A stretch of 64,000 nucleotides of DNA from JBDTSW01 sp963799815 (GTDB lineage Bacteria > Actinomycetota > Thermoleophilia > Solirubrobacterales > 70-9). This document shows positions 34,520-43,471 of the stretch, piece after piece. A program made the position numbers and the translations under genes. The notes under the pieces were generated by a model. The model made no database searches, had not been told where the DNA came from, and worked only from the letters and a program-made list of their open reading frames with translations. Every line of letters starts with the position of its first letter. Position 1 is the first letter of the stretch. The stretch lies in the NCBI GenBank assembly GCA_963799815.1, contig CAWCYG010000004.1:682001-746000 (forward strand), read 5' to 3'.

Positions 34520-35395
34520 AGCCGCCACGGCCCCCGAGGCCGCCGCCGTGGACGCCAACGGCGCCGCCGTCCTCTCGATCGAGGGCCTGCACAAGGACTT
34601 CGGCGGGATCAAGGCCGTAGACGGCGCCAGCTTCGATGTGCGTGACGGCTCGATCACCGCTCTGATCGGGCCCAATGGCGCCGGCAAGACCACTCTCTTC
34701 AACCTGGTCACCGGCTTCTATCGCCCGGACGCGGGCGCGGTGACCTATCAGGGCGACTCGATCTTCGGCCGCTCCCCCAACACGATCGCGAAGCGCGGGA
34801 TGGTGCGGACCTTCCAGATCACCAAGGCCCTGGCGGCGATGCCGGTGATCGACAACATGCTGCTCGCGGCGCCCCATCAGCCGGGCGAGAGCCTTCCCGG
34901 CCTCCTCAACGTGGTCGGCACACGGCGCCAGAGAGAGAGGTCGAGGAGAACGCCCGGGCCCTGCTCGAGACGTTCTCTCTGGATGCCAAGGCCGACGACT
35001 ACGCGGGCACCCTCTCGGGCGGGCAGCGCAAGCTGCTGGAGCTCGCGCGAGCGCTGATGACCGAGCCGCGGATGGTGCTCCTGGACGAACCGATGGCCGG
35101 CATCAACCCCACCCTCGGCCGGCGCCTGCTCGAGCACATGGAGCGCCTGCGTACGGAGCAGGGGGTGACGTTCCTCTTCGTCGAGCACGATATGGAGGTG
35201 GTGATGAACCACTCCGACCAGGTCGTGGTCATGGCCCTGGGGCAGGTCATCGCCCAGGGACCGCCACACGAGGTGCGCGAGGACAAGAAGGTGATCGATG
35301 CCTACCTGGGCGGCGGCGGCAACGAGCCGCCTCAGGAGCCCTCCGCTCCAGCCAGCGACGAGCCGCGTCCCGAGGAGGAGCCTCGTCATGGCTGA
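34512..35395 (+). pseudogene. livG: ABC transporter ATP-binding protein LivG, reading frame broken by +2 shift in an AG repeat
   Basis: ATPase subunit for the branched-chain amino-acid transporter. From the GTG at 34512, Walker A GPNGAGKTTLF is in frame. Near 34930-34939 the sequence has (AG)5. Reading on in the same frame gives nonsense and a stop at 35055-35057. Removing one AG restores VEENARALLETFSLDAK, the signature LSGGQRKLLELARAL and Walker B MVLLDEPMAGI in a continuous frame of about 293 residues ending at 35395. The signature motif lies before the internal ATG at 35057, so reinitiation there would not give a working ATPase. It may be a sequence error, a slip-strand variant, or true inactivation. 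livF is intact and overlaps by 8 bases. Confidence 0.85.
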
Positions 35396-36140
35396 GTCCG
35401 CCAAGATCGTGCTTCAGGTCAGCGATCTGATCGCCGGCTACACGCCCGAGGTCGACATCTTGAACGGGGTCGACATCGAGGTCGGCGAGGGCGAGATCGT
35501 GACGATCGTGGGGCCGAACGGAGCCGGCAAGTCGACCCTGATGAAGTCGGTCTTCGGCCTCGTGGCCCCACGTGAGGGCAAGGTCGAGCTTTGGGGCGAG
35601 GACATCACGGGGATCGCCCCGCACTCGGTCACGCGAAAAGGCGTCGCCTATGTGCCTCAGCTCGACAACGTCTTCCCGAGCCTCACGGTGGAGGAGAACC
35701 TCGAGGTCGGAGCCCTCGCGGGAGCGGATGATGCCGGCGAGCGCAAGGAGCGGATTTACGAGCTCTTTCCGCGCTGCCACGAGCGCCGTCGCCAGGCGGC
35801 CGGCACGATGTCGGGCGGCGAGCGCCAGATGGTGGCGATGGGCAGGGCGCTGATGCCGGACCCGGAGATCCTGCTGCTCGACGAGCCCTCGGCCGGGCTC
35901 GCGCCCGCCTTCGTCGACGCGATCTTCGAGAAGGTCCTGGACGTGAACAAGGCGGGCGTCACGATCCTGATGGTCGAGCAGAACGCCCGGCGGGCGCTCG
36001 AGCTCTCCGACCGCGGCTACGTGCTCGACCTCGGTCAGAACCGCTTCCAGGGGCCGGGGCCCGAGCTGATCCGCGATCCCAAGGTCGCCGACCTCTATTT
36101 GGGCGGCGGCACCGGCCGGGTTGACGCTGCGACCACCTGA
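35388..36140 (+). CDS. livF: Branched-chain amino-acid ABC transporter ATP-binding protein (LivF family)
   Basis: Second ATPase subunit, 250 residues from the ATG at 35388 (MAESAKIVLQV). Walker A GPNGAGKSTLMK, Q-loop YVPQLDNVFPSLTVEENLEVG, signature MSGGERQMVAMGRAL, Walker B ILLLDEPSAGLAP and the H-loop-like MVEQNARRALELSDRG are all in order. It is the last gene of livHMGF. A bidirectional terminator-like hairpin follows. Confidence 0.95.
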   Translation: MAESAKIVLQVSDLIAGYTPEVDILNGVDIEVGEGEIVTIVGPNGAGKSTLMKSVFGLVAPREGKVELWGEDITGIAPHSVTRKGVAYVPQLDNVFPSLTVEENLEVGALAGADDAGERKERIYELFPRCHERRRQAAGTMSGGERQMVAMGRALMPDPEILLLDEPSAGLAPAFVDAIFEKVLDVNKAGVTILMVEQNARRALELSDRGYVLDLGQNRFQGPGPELIRDPKVADLYLGGGTGRVDAATT

Positions 36141-36197
36141 GCCCCCGCGCGTCTTCGATCCACCCGCCGCCGGGCAGCGAAACGGTCGCCCAAGAAG

Positions 36198-36233
36198 AAG
36201 GCCCCCCGGCCGGCGGACCGACCGAGGGGCCTT
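36198..36233. terminator. Shared terminator-like hairpin between livF and livK
   Basis: AAGGCCCC and GGGGCCTT form an 8-base-pair stem around a GC-rich 20-base loop that can itself fold. A-rich sequence precedes and T-containing sequence follows, so it could stop transcription from both the livF side and the converging livK side. Confidence 0.65.
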
Positions 36234-36257
36234 GAATCCCTTCTTGTTGTCCAGGCG

Positions 36258-37544
36258 CTACTCGGTGGCTTCCTGTTCCACCGAGTCCTCGACGGTGAAG
36301 GCGCCCTTGTCGTCGTACGAGTAGATCTCGTAGAACCCAATGGTGGGATCGCCGTTCTCGTCGAGATCGGTCGGCCCCGAGACGCCCTCGTAGTCGATGT
36401 CGTCGCCTGCCTGCAGCGCCTCGATCGCATCGGCGAGCTGGGTGTAGTCGTACTGGTCACCCGGCGGCCCTGAGACCTCGGCTATCTGCTCGGCGATGTC
36501 CGGACCCTCGCTCGAGCCCGCAGCCACCGCCGCGAGGACGCAAAGCATCGCCGCGTCGAAGGTCTGCGCGTCGAACGAGTTGCGCTTCTTCTCGCCACTA
36601 GAGCTGGTGAACAGCTTGTCGAACTCCTTCGCGGCATCACTGTCGGAGGCCGTCGCCGGGCGGGTGCCCTGCGCGCTGTAGAGCGAGTCGGGCGGGATCG
36701 AAGACGGGATCCCGTCCTCGAACGCGAGGCCATCGGCCGTGAACATCGTCGTGGGGTCGAAGTCACCCGTGCGGGCGAGCGCGGCACCCATCGCGTTGTA
36801 CGGCTCCTCGAAATCGATGATCACATACCCGTCAGGGCTGTCGGCCACGATCTCCTGGGCCTCGGAGTTGTACGAGGACAGCTCGAGGTCGTAGAGGACC
36901 GGGGACGAATCGGTCACCGTTCCGCCCCTCTCCTCCCAGGCGGCGGTGAACGAGTCGGCGATGCCCTCGCCGTACGGGTCGTTCCGCGCTGCGACGGAGA
37001 TGACGGCGTCGGTGCCGAGCGCTTCCTCGACCACGTCGGCGATCACGATGCCCTGCAGGGCGTCCGATGGAGCGGTGCGGAACACGTAGCCATCATCGGG
37101 CAGCTCGCTGAGCTCGGGGCTCGTCGCCGAGGGCGAGATCAGCGGAACCTGCTGGCGTGCCGCCACCGAGCGGCCGACCGGGACCGTCGACGAGGAGTCC
37201 CATGGGCCGACCATGCAGGTCGCACCATCGGAGATCATCTTCTCAGCGGCCTGCTGGGCCGGCTGGGGAAGGGTCTGGCTGTCCTCTGTCGCCATGTCCT
37301 CGACGGTGATGTCGGTGCCCTCGAGCGCCTTCTGGGCCTCCTGGATGGCGAGGTCGCCGGCCTTCTCGCCGGCCGGGCCGAATGCCGACAGGCCGCCGGT
37401 CTGGGGCGCATTGTGCCCGACCTGCAAGTCGAAGCTGGCATCGCCCCCACCACCACTATCGGCCTCGTCATCTCCGCACGCAGCGACCCCGAGTGGTAGC
37501 GCTAGCAGTGCCGAGACGAGCAGGGCTGGATACAGCCTCCGCAT
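36258..37544 (-). CDS. livK: Branched-chain amino-acid ABC transporter substrate-binding lipoprotein (LivK family)
   Basis: Periplasmic-binding-protein-type 1 receptor, 428 residues. An N-terminal signal with lipobox VAAC (Cys23) is followed by a Gly/Ser/Asp linker. The Leu/Ile/Val-binding fold is seen in VGHNAPQTGGLSAFGPAGEK, MVGPWDSSSTVPV, PLISPSATSPELSEL, RTAPSDALQGIVIADV and AARNDPYGEGIADSF. It converges with livF from the opposite strand, so the receptor has its own promoter and can be made separately from the membrane and ATPase subunits. GAGAGGAG is a good Shine-Dalgarno sequence before the start. Confidence 0.9.
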   Translation of the reverse strand: MRRLYPALLVSALLALPLGVAACGDDEADSGGGGDASFDLQVGHNAPQTGGLSAFGPAGEKAGDLAIQEAQKALEGTDITVEDMATEDSQTLPQPAQQAAEKMISDGATCMVGPWDSSSTVPVGRSVAARQQVPLISPSATSPELSELPDDGYVFRTAPSDALQGIVIADVVEEALGTDAVISVAARNDPYGEGIADSFTAAWEERGGTVTDSSPVLYDLELSSYNSEAQEIVADSPDGYVIIDFEEPYNAMGAALARTGDFDPTTMFTADGLAFEDGIPSSIPPDSLYSAQGTRPATASDSDAAKEFDKLFTSSSGEKKRNSFDAQTFDAAMLCVLAAVAAGSSEGPDIAEQIAEVSGPPGDQYDYTQLADAIEALQAGDDIDYEGVSGPTDLDENGDPTIGFYEIYSYDDKGAFTVEDSVEQEATE

Positions 37545-37580
37545 ACAAACTCCTCTCTCGAAAACAGGCCTCTGTGGCCT

Positions 37581-37608
37581 TTCATACCCGCATATCTAAC
37601 AGGGTCAC
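37581..37608 (-). promoter_or_regulatory. Candidate promoter of livK
   Basis: GTGACC (-35-like, 37603-37608) and TATGAA (-10-like, 37581-37586) are separated by 16 bases on the minus strand, about 40 bases before livK. A short inverted repeat, AGGCC/GGCCT, lies in the leader. Matches are moderate only. Confidence 0.4.
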
Positions 37609-37666
37609 GGGAAAGGGCGCATGGTGACGAGGCCCGTCCGCACAATTAAGGCCCTTCGGGGGACGC

Positions 37667-38174
37667 TCACACGGCGTCGCCCTCGGGCGGCGCGACGGTC
37701 CCAACACCGACCCGGCGCCACTCGGTGATCTTGCCGTCCTCGATCACGAAGGCGGTCTCTGCCCGCGCTCCGGTCCCCTCTCCGCAGGTCCCGCGGCCCG
37801 GTCGCTCGGTCAGCTCGAAGGTCGCGGTGGTGAAGTCGCCCGCTCCCTCAGCACGTACCAGCTTGGCGCCGCAGGGCAGGGATTCGTTGAAGAGCCGGGC
37901 ATCCTCGCGGTCTGGAGATGCGAAGCAGCACGCCGTTCTCGGTCACGCTCGGGATCGCGAAGTAGTCGGCGGCCCCGTCGATGTCGCCCTCACGCAGGGC
38001 ATCCGACCACGCCTCGATCACCTCCACGTCCGCGGCGGGAGCGTCGCCCTCGACGGTGGCTTCGTTTTCGCTGCTGCCCTGGGTGGAGCCGTCGCCGTCG
38101 TCGCCACCGCAGGCTGAAAAACAGGCAATGAAGGCGGCCAGGAGCGTGGCGGTGGCCGCGTGGCGAAATCTCAC
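37667..38174 (-). pseudogene. Small secreted lipoprotein, frameshifted
   Basis: Starting at a GTG at 38174, the first frame gives a lipoprotein signal (LLAAFIACFSAC, lipobox Cys at residue 22) and an acidic linker. EVIEAWSDALREGDIDGAADY follows, typical of small SnoaL/NTF2-like cone-fold proteins. Near 37905-37918 one extra base (sense strand AGACCGCGAGG) shifts the frame and stops it at 37848. In the other frame coding continues as FNESLPCGAKLVRAEGAG, TATFELTERP and FVIEDGKITEWRRVG to a TGA at 37667-37669. The restored protein would be about 168 residues. Function is unknown. The shift may be a sequence error. Confidence 0.65.
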
Positions 38175-38243
38175 CTCTTCAGTATCGCGATCCACTTTCG
38201 TCGGCAGGCGATTGCTCGCCCTGCCCACGCCTTGACGCGTATG

Positions 38244-38257
38244 CGAACATGTGTTCG
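38244..38257. promoter_or_regulatory. LexA/Cheo-type SOS operator before imuB
   Basis: CGAACATGTGTTCG is a perfect match to the gram-positive and actinobacterial LexA box CGAAC-N4-GTTCG. One further base pair on each side extends it to a 16-base palindrome (38243-38258). TTGACG at 38232-38237 is a good -35 candidate directly upstream, so LexA would block the promoter of the imuB-dnaE2 cassette. Confidence 0.85.
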
Positions 38258-38265
38258 CTTTGGTA

Positions 38266-39483
38266 ATGGGCTGCATCCTCATTCCCCGATTCGCGCTCGT
38301 GGCGGCGCTTCGGGAGCGCGCCGAGATGCTGGGGCGGCCGGTGGCGCTGGCGCCGGAGCCGGGTGGGCCGCAGGTCGTGGGGGCGGTCTCCGGCGCGGCC
38401 GAGGCCTATGGCGTTCACGAGGGCATGCGGCTTGGCGAGGCGCTCGCTCGCTGCCCGGGGCTGGGCCTCGTGCCACCGGACTCAGAGCGGACAGCGACCG
38501 CGTGGGAGCAGGCGCTTGCGCGCCTGGAGGCGATGGGCGCCAGGGTCGAACCCGGCCGCGATGGCGAGGCCTTCTTCGAGGTCGAGGGACTGCGGCCCCT
38601 TTGGGGGAGCGTCGAGCAGGTGCTCGCGCGGGCAAGGCGAGCGCTCGGTCGCGGGCGCGAACGGGGCCCCCAGACCTCGGCACGGCTGGGCGCGGGGAAT
38701 ACCCGTCTCGTCGCCCATGCGGCGGCGCTGCGGTCGCGGCCAAGGCGCGGGCCGGTGATCGTCCCCGCCGGCGCCGCGAGGGCGTTTCTCGCGGCCCAGC
38801 CGGTGGGACTGCTTCGCGGCCGGCTGACGGGGGAATGGGAGCGCGCGAGCGTGCCCGACACTCTCGAGCGGCTCGGGGTGCGAACGCTGGGCGAGCTTGC
38901 CTCGCTGCCGGACGCGGCCGTCGCCGACCGCTTCGGCACGCCTGGGCTGCGAGCGCTGCGGATGGCGCGCGGCGAGGAGGAGCCGCTTCGCCCGCGAGCG
39001 CGCCGCGAGCTCCTGGTGGAGCGGCTGGACCTTCCCGAGGGCTGCTCGGGCGGTCAGCTCGAACGGGCTCTCGCCCTGCTCATCGATCGTCTGCTGGCCA
39101 ACAACGGACGGGCGGGACGCATGCTGCGGCGCCTGCGCCTCGGGGCAAGGCTGACCGGTGGCGGAGGGTGGAGCGCGGAGGTCGCTCTGCGAGAGGCGAG
39201 TGCCGATCGCGACCGCCTGCGGCTTTCACTCGAGCCGAAGCTCGGCGAGCTTCCCGGCCCCGCCGCCTCCCTCTCGCTGCGAGCGCTCGAGCTGGGAGCG
39301 CCGGCGCAGGATCAGCCGGCGCTCGCCCGCTCGCCAGCTGAGCGCCGCCGGGAACGGATCTCCGAGGCCGTGCGCCAAGCGCGCGCCGCCGCCGGGCGCG
39401 ACGCCGTGATGCGCGTGCTCGAGGTCGAGCCCGATTCCCGCGTACCGGAGCGACGCGCGATCTTCACGCCATTCCCAGAATGA
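38266..39483 (+). CDS. imuB: ImuB-like catalytically inactive Y-family polymerase homologue
   Basis: Partner and clamp-binding scaffold of the DnaE2 mutasome. The 405-residue protein has Y-family palm/finger sequence (VVGAVSGAAEAYGVHEGM, AAQPVGLLRG, LERLGVRTLGELASLP with the helix-hairpin-helix). The catalytic carboxylates are missing: the usual DxD near the N-terminus is CILIPRFAL, and the SIDE motif is replaced by EAFFEVEGL. This loss is typical of ImuB. The start is ambiguous: ATG at 38266, or a GTG at 38251 inside the LexA box. Neither has a Shine-Dalgarno sequence, so a leaderless message is possible. No imuA homologue precedes it. Confidence 0.87.
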   Translation: MGCILIPRFALVAALRERAEMLGRPVALAPEPGGPQVVGAVSGAAEAYGVHEGMRLGEALARCPGLGLVPPDSERTATAWEQALARLEAMGARVEPGRDGEAFFEVEGLRPLWGSVEQVLARARRALGRGRERGPQTSARLGAGNTRLVAHAAALRSRPRRGPVIVPAGAARAFLAAQPVGLLRGRLTGEWERASVPDTLERLGVRTLGELASLPDAAVADRFGTPGLRALRMARGEEEPLRPRARRELLVERLDLPEGCSGGQLERALALLIDRLLANNGRAGRMLRRLRLGARLTGGGGWSAEVALREASADRDRLRLSLEPKLGELPGPAASLSLRALELGAPAQDQPALARSPAERRRERISEAVRQARAAAGRDAVMRVLEVEPDSRVPERRAIFTPFPE

Positions 39484-39519
39484 CTGAGCAAATACCGCCG
39501 ACATCCTCTACTCCCACCT

Positions 39520-39765
39520 ATGGATAAGCGAGTCGTCTACTGGCCGACGCCGATCGAGGTGAGGCTCGATCGTGATGGGGTGCCGGTCCTGGTCGGTGGG
39601 GTTGCTGTTGAGGCGGTGCGCGAGGACTGGCTCGTCGAGGATCGCTGGTGGGGACCCAAGCCGCTGTGCCGCCGCTACTACGAGCTGGCCTTGGACGACG
39701 GGCGCTGCGTTGTCGTCTTCCGCGAGCCAGCGGAGGACGGTAGGTGGTTCGAGCAAAGAGCATGA
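39520..39765 (+). CDS. Small DUF6504-like protein between imuB and dnaE2
   Basis: An 81-residue protein: a beta-rich DRDGVPVLVGGVAVEAV, then LVEDRWWGPKPLCRRYYELAL and VVVFREPAEDGRWFEQRA. This WW...RRYYEL...DGRWFxQRA pattern is familiar from small actinobacterial proteins, often annotated DUF6504, that sit next to imuB and dnaE2. It is 36 bases after imuB and its stop overlaps the dnaE2 ATG as ATGA. It is therefore probably part of the same SOS-induced unit. Function is unknown. Confidence 0.8.
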   Translation: MDKRVVYWPTPIEVRLDRDGVPVLVGGVAVEAVREDWLVEDRWWGPKPLCRRYYELALDDGRCVVVFREPAEDGRWFEQRA

Positions 39766-42700
39766 AGCCCGCCTACGTCGAGCTGCACGCTCACTCGGCC
39801 TTCTCCTTCGGCGACGGCGCTTCCCTGCCCGACGAGCTGGCGCTCGCCGCCTCCGGGCAGGGCCACGAGGCTCTGGCGCTAACCGACCACGACGGTGTCT
39901 GGGGCTCGATGGAGTTCGCCCAGGCGGCCGTGACGATGGGCGTCCGGCCGATCACGGGCGCAGAACTCACAATAAATCCGGCCACCTCCGCTGGGTTCTT
40001 CCACCTCACCTTGCTCGTCGAGTCGGCCACCGGGTGGCGCAACCTCTGCCGCCTGCTCACTGCGGCGCACGCCGGCACGAGGGATCGGCCCGATCGTGAC
40101 CCCCTCCCCCCGCTGTCTCGCTTGCCGAGCTCGAGCGTCATTGCGAGGGACTCGTCTGCCTCTCGGGCTGCGCCCGTTCAGGGGCGCTTGCGCAGGGGTT
40201 CGCGCGAGTGGCACGGAGCGGAGGCGCTGCGGCAACGCGCGAGGCGGAGGCACTCGGCCGGCGTCTGCTCGCCGCCTTCGGGCCCGAGCGCTTCCGGGTG
40301 GAGCTCCAGCGGCCTCTGTGGCGCCACGATCGCGCCCGCAATCGCTGGCTCGCGGGGCTCGCCGAGCGGCTGGGCGTGCCGACGGTGGCGACGGGGAACG
40401 TCCACATGCACGACCGCTCGCGGGCGGCGCTCCAGGATGCGCTGGTGGCGGTGGGGCTCTGCGGCTCGCTGGAGGAGACGGAGCCCCGGCGCCGCGGCAA
40501 CGGTTCCTCCTATCTCGCGCCCGCCGCTGAGATGGCGGCTCGCTTTCGTGACCACCCGGAGGCGGTGGCCGAGAGCGCCCGTATCGCCGAGCGCCTGGGC
40601 TTCGACCTCACCCGCGACCTCGGTTACGGCTATCCAGGGTCAGAGGATCCGGGGGCTGACCATGCGCTGGCGGAGTTGTGCCGGGTGCGACTCTCACACC
40701 GCTACGGCGGTACTGCCAACCACCGCGAGGCGGCTCGCCGCCTGGAGGAGGAGCTGGCGCTGATTCGTCGCCTGGAGCTCTCCGGCTTCTTCCTCCTTCA
40801 CTACGACATCCTCGAGCTGGCGCGCGAGGTGGCCATCGATGTGCGCGGTCTCAGCTCGGCCCGGATGCAGCTGCCTCCGGGCCGGGGCCGTGGATCCAGC
40901 GTGAGCTCCATCGTTTGCTACCTGACGGGCCTCTCGCACATCGACCCTGTTCGCAACGGGCTCTTCCTCGGGCGGTTCCTGAACGAGGAGATAACAGCAG
41001 CGCCTGACATCGACCTCGACTTTCCGCGGGACATTCGGGAGAAGCTCATCCCCCGCATCCACGAGCGCTACGGCCCGGAGCGCTCCGCGCTCGTGGCGGC
41101 CTTCGCCTGCTATCGCTCGCGGGCGGCGGTGCGCGACTTCGGCAAGGTGCTCGGGCTCCCTCCTGGCGAGATCGAACGAGTCGCACGCACCGTCGACATG
41201 CACGACAGACCGGAGTCGGTGGCGCAGGACATGGAGCTGGCGATCGGCTCGGCGCGGGCGCAGTCGGGGCGCTGGCGGGCGCTCGCGAAGCTCGCCGGCC
41301 AGGTCTGGGGCCTGCCTCGGCACGCTTCGCAGCATCCAGGCGGGATGGTGCTGTCGACCCAGCCGCTCGTGGACATCTGCCCAGTGGTGCCCGCGGCGAT
41401 GGAGGGGCGGCAGATAGCGCAATGGGACAAGGATTCCTGCGCCGACGCCGGCTTTCTCAAGATCGACCTGCTGGGGCTGGGAATGCTCTCGGCTGTTGAG
41501 CGGTGCGTGGACGAGATCGCTCGTGTCAGGAGCGAGCGAATCGACCTCTCGCGGATCCCGATGGACGACGCCGCCACCTACGAGGCCATCCAGAGGGCTG
41601 AGACCACCGGGGTCTTTCAGATCGAGAGCCGGGCGCAGATGCAGATGCTGCCTCGGACACTGCCGCGGAACCTCGACGACCTCACGGTGCAAGTGGCGCT
41701 GGTGAGGCCCGGGCCGATTCAGGGGGGCGCGGTTCATCCCTACCTGGAGCGGAAGGGACGGCTGCGGGAGGACCCGGACTATGAGATCCCCTATGAGCAT
41801 CCATCGCTTGAGCCGATCCTCGCCGACACGCTCGGGACGATCGTCTTTCAGGAGCAGGTGATCCAGGTGGCGATGGCCCTGGCGGGCTTCAGCGCCGGCG
41901 ACGCGGAGGGGCTGCGGCGAGCGATGAGCCGCAAACGCTCCGAGGAGGCGCTCATGGCCTATCGCGAGCGCTTCGTGGAAGGGGCGATCGGGCGTGGGGC
42001 CTCCCGCGAGGTGGGTGAACGGGTCTTCGACCAGGTGCGGGGGTTCTCGGGGTTCGGTTTTCCCAAGGCGCATGCAGCCGCGTTCGGCCTGCTCGCCTAC
42101 CAGTCGACATGGCTGCGCGTCCACTATGGGCCTGAGCTTCTGTGCGCTCTCTTGAACGAGCAGCCGATGGGTTTCTACCCCCCTGACCCGCTCGTCCACG
42201 AGGCGCAGCGGCGCGGGTTCGAGGTGCGTCCTCCGGATGTGAACCGAAGTGGGGTCGAGTGCTCTGTCGAGGACGACCTGGGGGTGCGCGTGGGGCTGGG
42301 GTATGTGAACGGGGTCCGCAAGGAGGAGATGGAAGCGCTCGTGGACGAGCGTGAGAGTGGTGGTGTCTATGAGCGCTTGGGGGATATTGCCGCGCGCTCC
42401 GGGGTGGGCCGTGAGGGGCTGGAAAAGCTCGCCTGGGCAGGAGCGCTCGAGGGGCTCGGGGTGTGCGGGCGGCGGGCGGACCTGTGGGGAGTGGGAGTTG
42501 CGAAGGCGGGCAGGCTCGGTGGGAATCAGCTTTCGCTCCCGCTGCCCGTGCCCGCCTCTCCTGCACTGCCGGAGCTCAGCGAGTGGGAGCGCATGGTTGC
42601 CGACTACGCGTCCACCGGGATGACGCTGGGAACGCATCCGATGGAGCTCATGCGCCAGACCCTCGGCGAAGGCTTGGTTCGCAGCTTGGATCTCGAGCTG

Positions 42701-43093
42701 ACCGCCGACGGCTCGGTTGTGAAGCTGGCGGGAATGGTCGTGGCGCGCCAGCGGCCGGCGACGGCGAAGGGTGTGGTGTTCATGCTGCTTGAGGACGAGA
42801 CGGGGGTTGTGAACCTGGTGGTGTTACCCCCCGCTTACAAGCGTCACCGGCTCGCGGTAAGGACGGCCTCGTTCGTGCGGGTCGAGGGCAAGTTGGAGCG
42901 CCGTGAGGGCGTGATCAACGTGGTCGTGAGCCGCTTGGAGGCCCTTGCCACCCCGGACATGCCTCCCGCGGAGGTCAAGCACATCGAGCCGCCGGTCGAA
43001 CGGGAGACTGGCCGGAGCGGGCGCGACGTCGGCCGAGTGGTCGAGCTCGAGGCGGTGGCGCCGCCTGCTCACAGCTTCGGTCGGCGGGGCTGA
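39762..43093 (+). pseudogene. dnaE2: Error-prone DNA polymerase DnaE2, reading frame broken in a C6 tract
   Basis: Second replicative-type polymerase III alpha subunit used in damage-induced mutagenesis. The ATG at 39762 begins KPAYVELHAHSAFSFGDG of the PHP domain, with ALTDHDGVWG next. At 40106-40111 (C6) the frame is short by one base. The continuing frame reads SLAELERHCEGLVCLSGCAR and runs unbroken to 43093, through RRLLAAFGPERFRVELQRP, PGRGRGSSVSSIVCY, TAAPDIDLDFPRDIREK with the catalytic aspartates, GFGFPKAHAAAFGLLAYQ, and a C-terminal OB fold. The restored length is about 1110 residues. One error in a homopolymer is easily a sequencing artefact. If real, the gene would be inactive. Confidence 0.87.
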
Positions 43094-43187
43094 TCTAGGC
43101 CGAAAATGCCCGCTCCCACGCGTGAAATGCAAGTCCTGTTGCAACCGCGGGCTTCCGTCCGGATGCGTTCTTAGCCTGCCGCTTCCA

Positions 43188-43445
43188 ATGTTCCACCGGC
43201 GCAACAGAGGCATCGGCCAAGAGCTCCTCGGTGGGGTCGATCTCGCGATCGATCTCGCCACTCTCGGGGAGTACGGGCTGGAGCCGCTACCCGCAGGCGG
43301 GCCATGTCGCGAGCAAACCGAGTGCCGGCCGACCCACCGGCTCTCGGGCTGGGAGGCGCTCCCGACGGCCCGCCGCGGCGCCTGTGGGGCCTTGGTGTCC
43401 GCCCCGGCGGACTTTCGCGGCGCGCTCGCACGCTACGCCGCCTGA
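43188..43445 (+). CDS. Possible small gene of unknown function
   Basis: An 85-codon frame beginning FHRRNRGIGQELLGGVDLA, then IDLATLGEYGLEPL, and ending in a Cys-containing Arg-rich tail. It lies in the 378-base gap between dnaE2 and the K+ channel gene, in the same direction. The first half looks protein-like. The end is low-complexity and the frame could be chance in high-GC DNA. It ends 26 bases before the channel gene. The 94 bases before it (43094-43187) show nothing recognisable. Confidence 0.4.
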   Translation: MFHRRNRGIGQELLGGVDLAIDLATLGEYGLEPLPAGGPCREQTECRPTHRLSGWEALPTARRGACGALVSAPADFRGALARYAA

Positions 43446-43471
43446 AGCGTCCGGGGATACTTTCCCCCGCG

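Noticed and set aside
34930..34939. Programmed ribosomal frameshifting in livG
   Set aside because: The AG repeat is not a known slippery sequence, and no downstream pseudoknot or internal Shine-Dalgarno sequence was seen. A plain indel explains it better.
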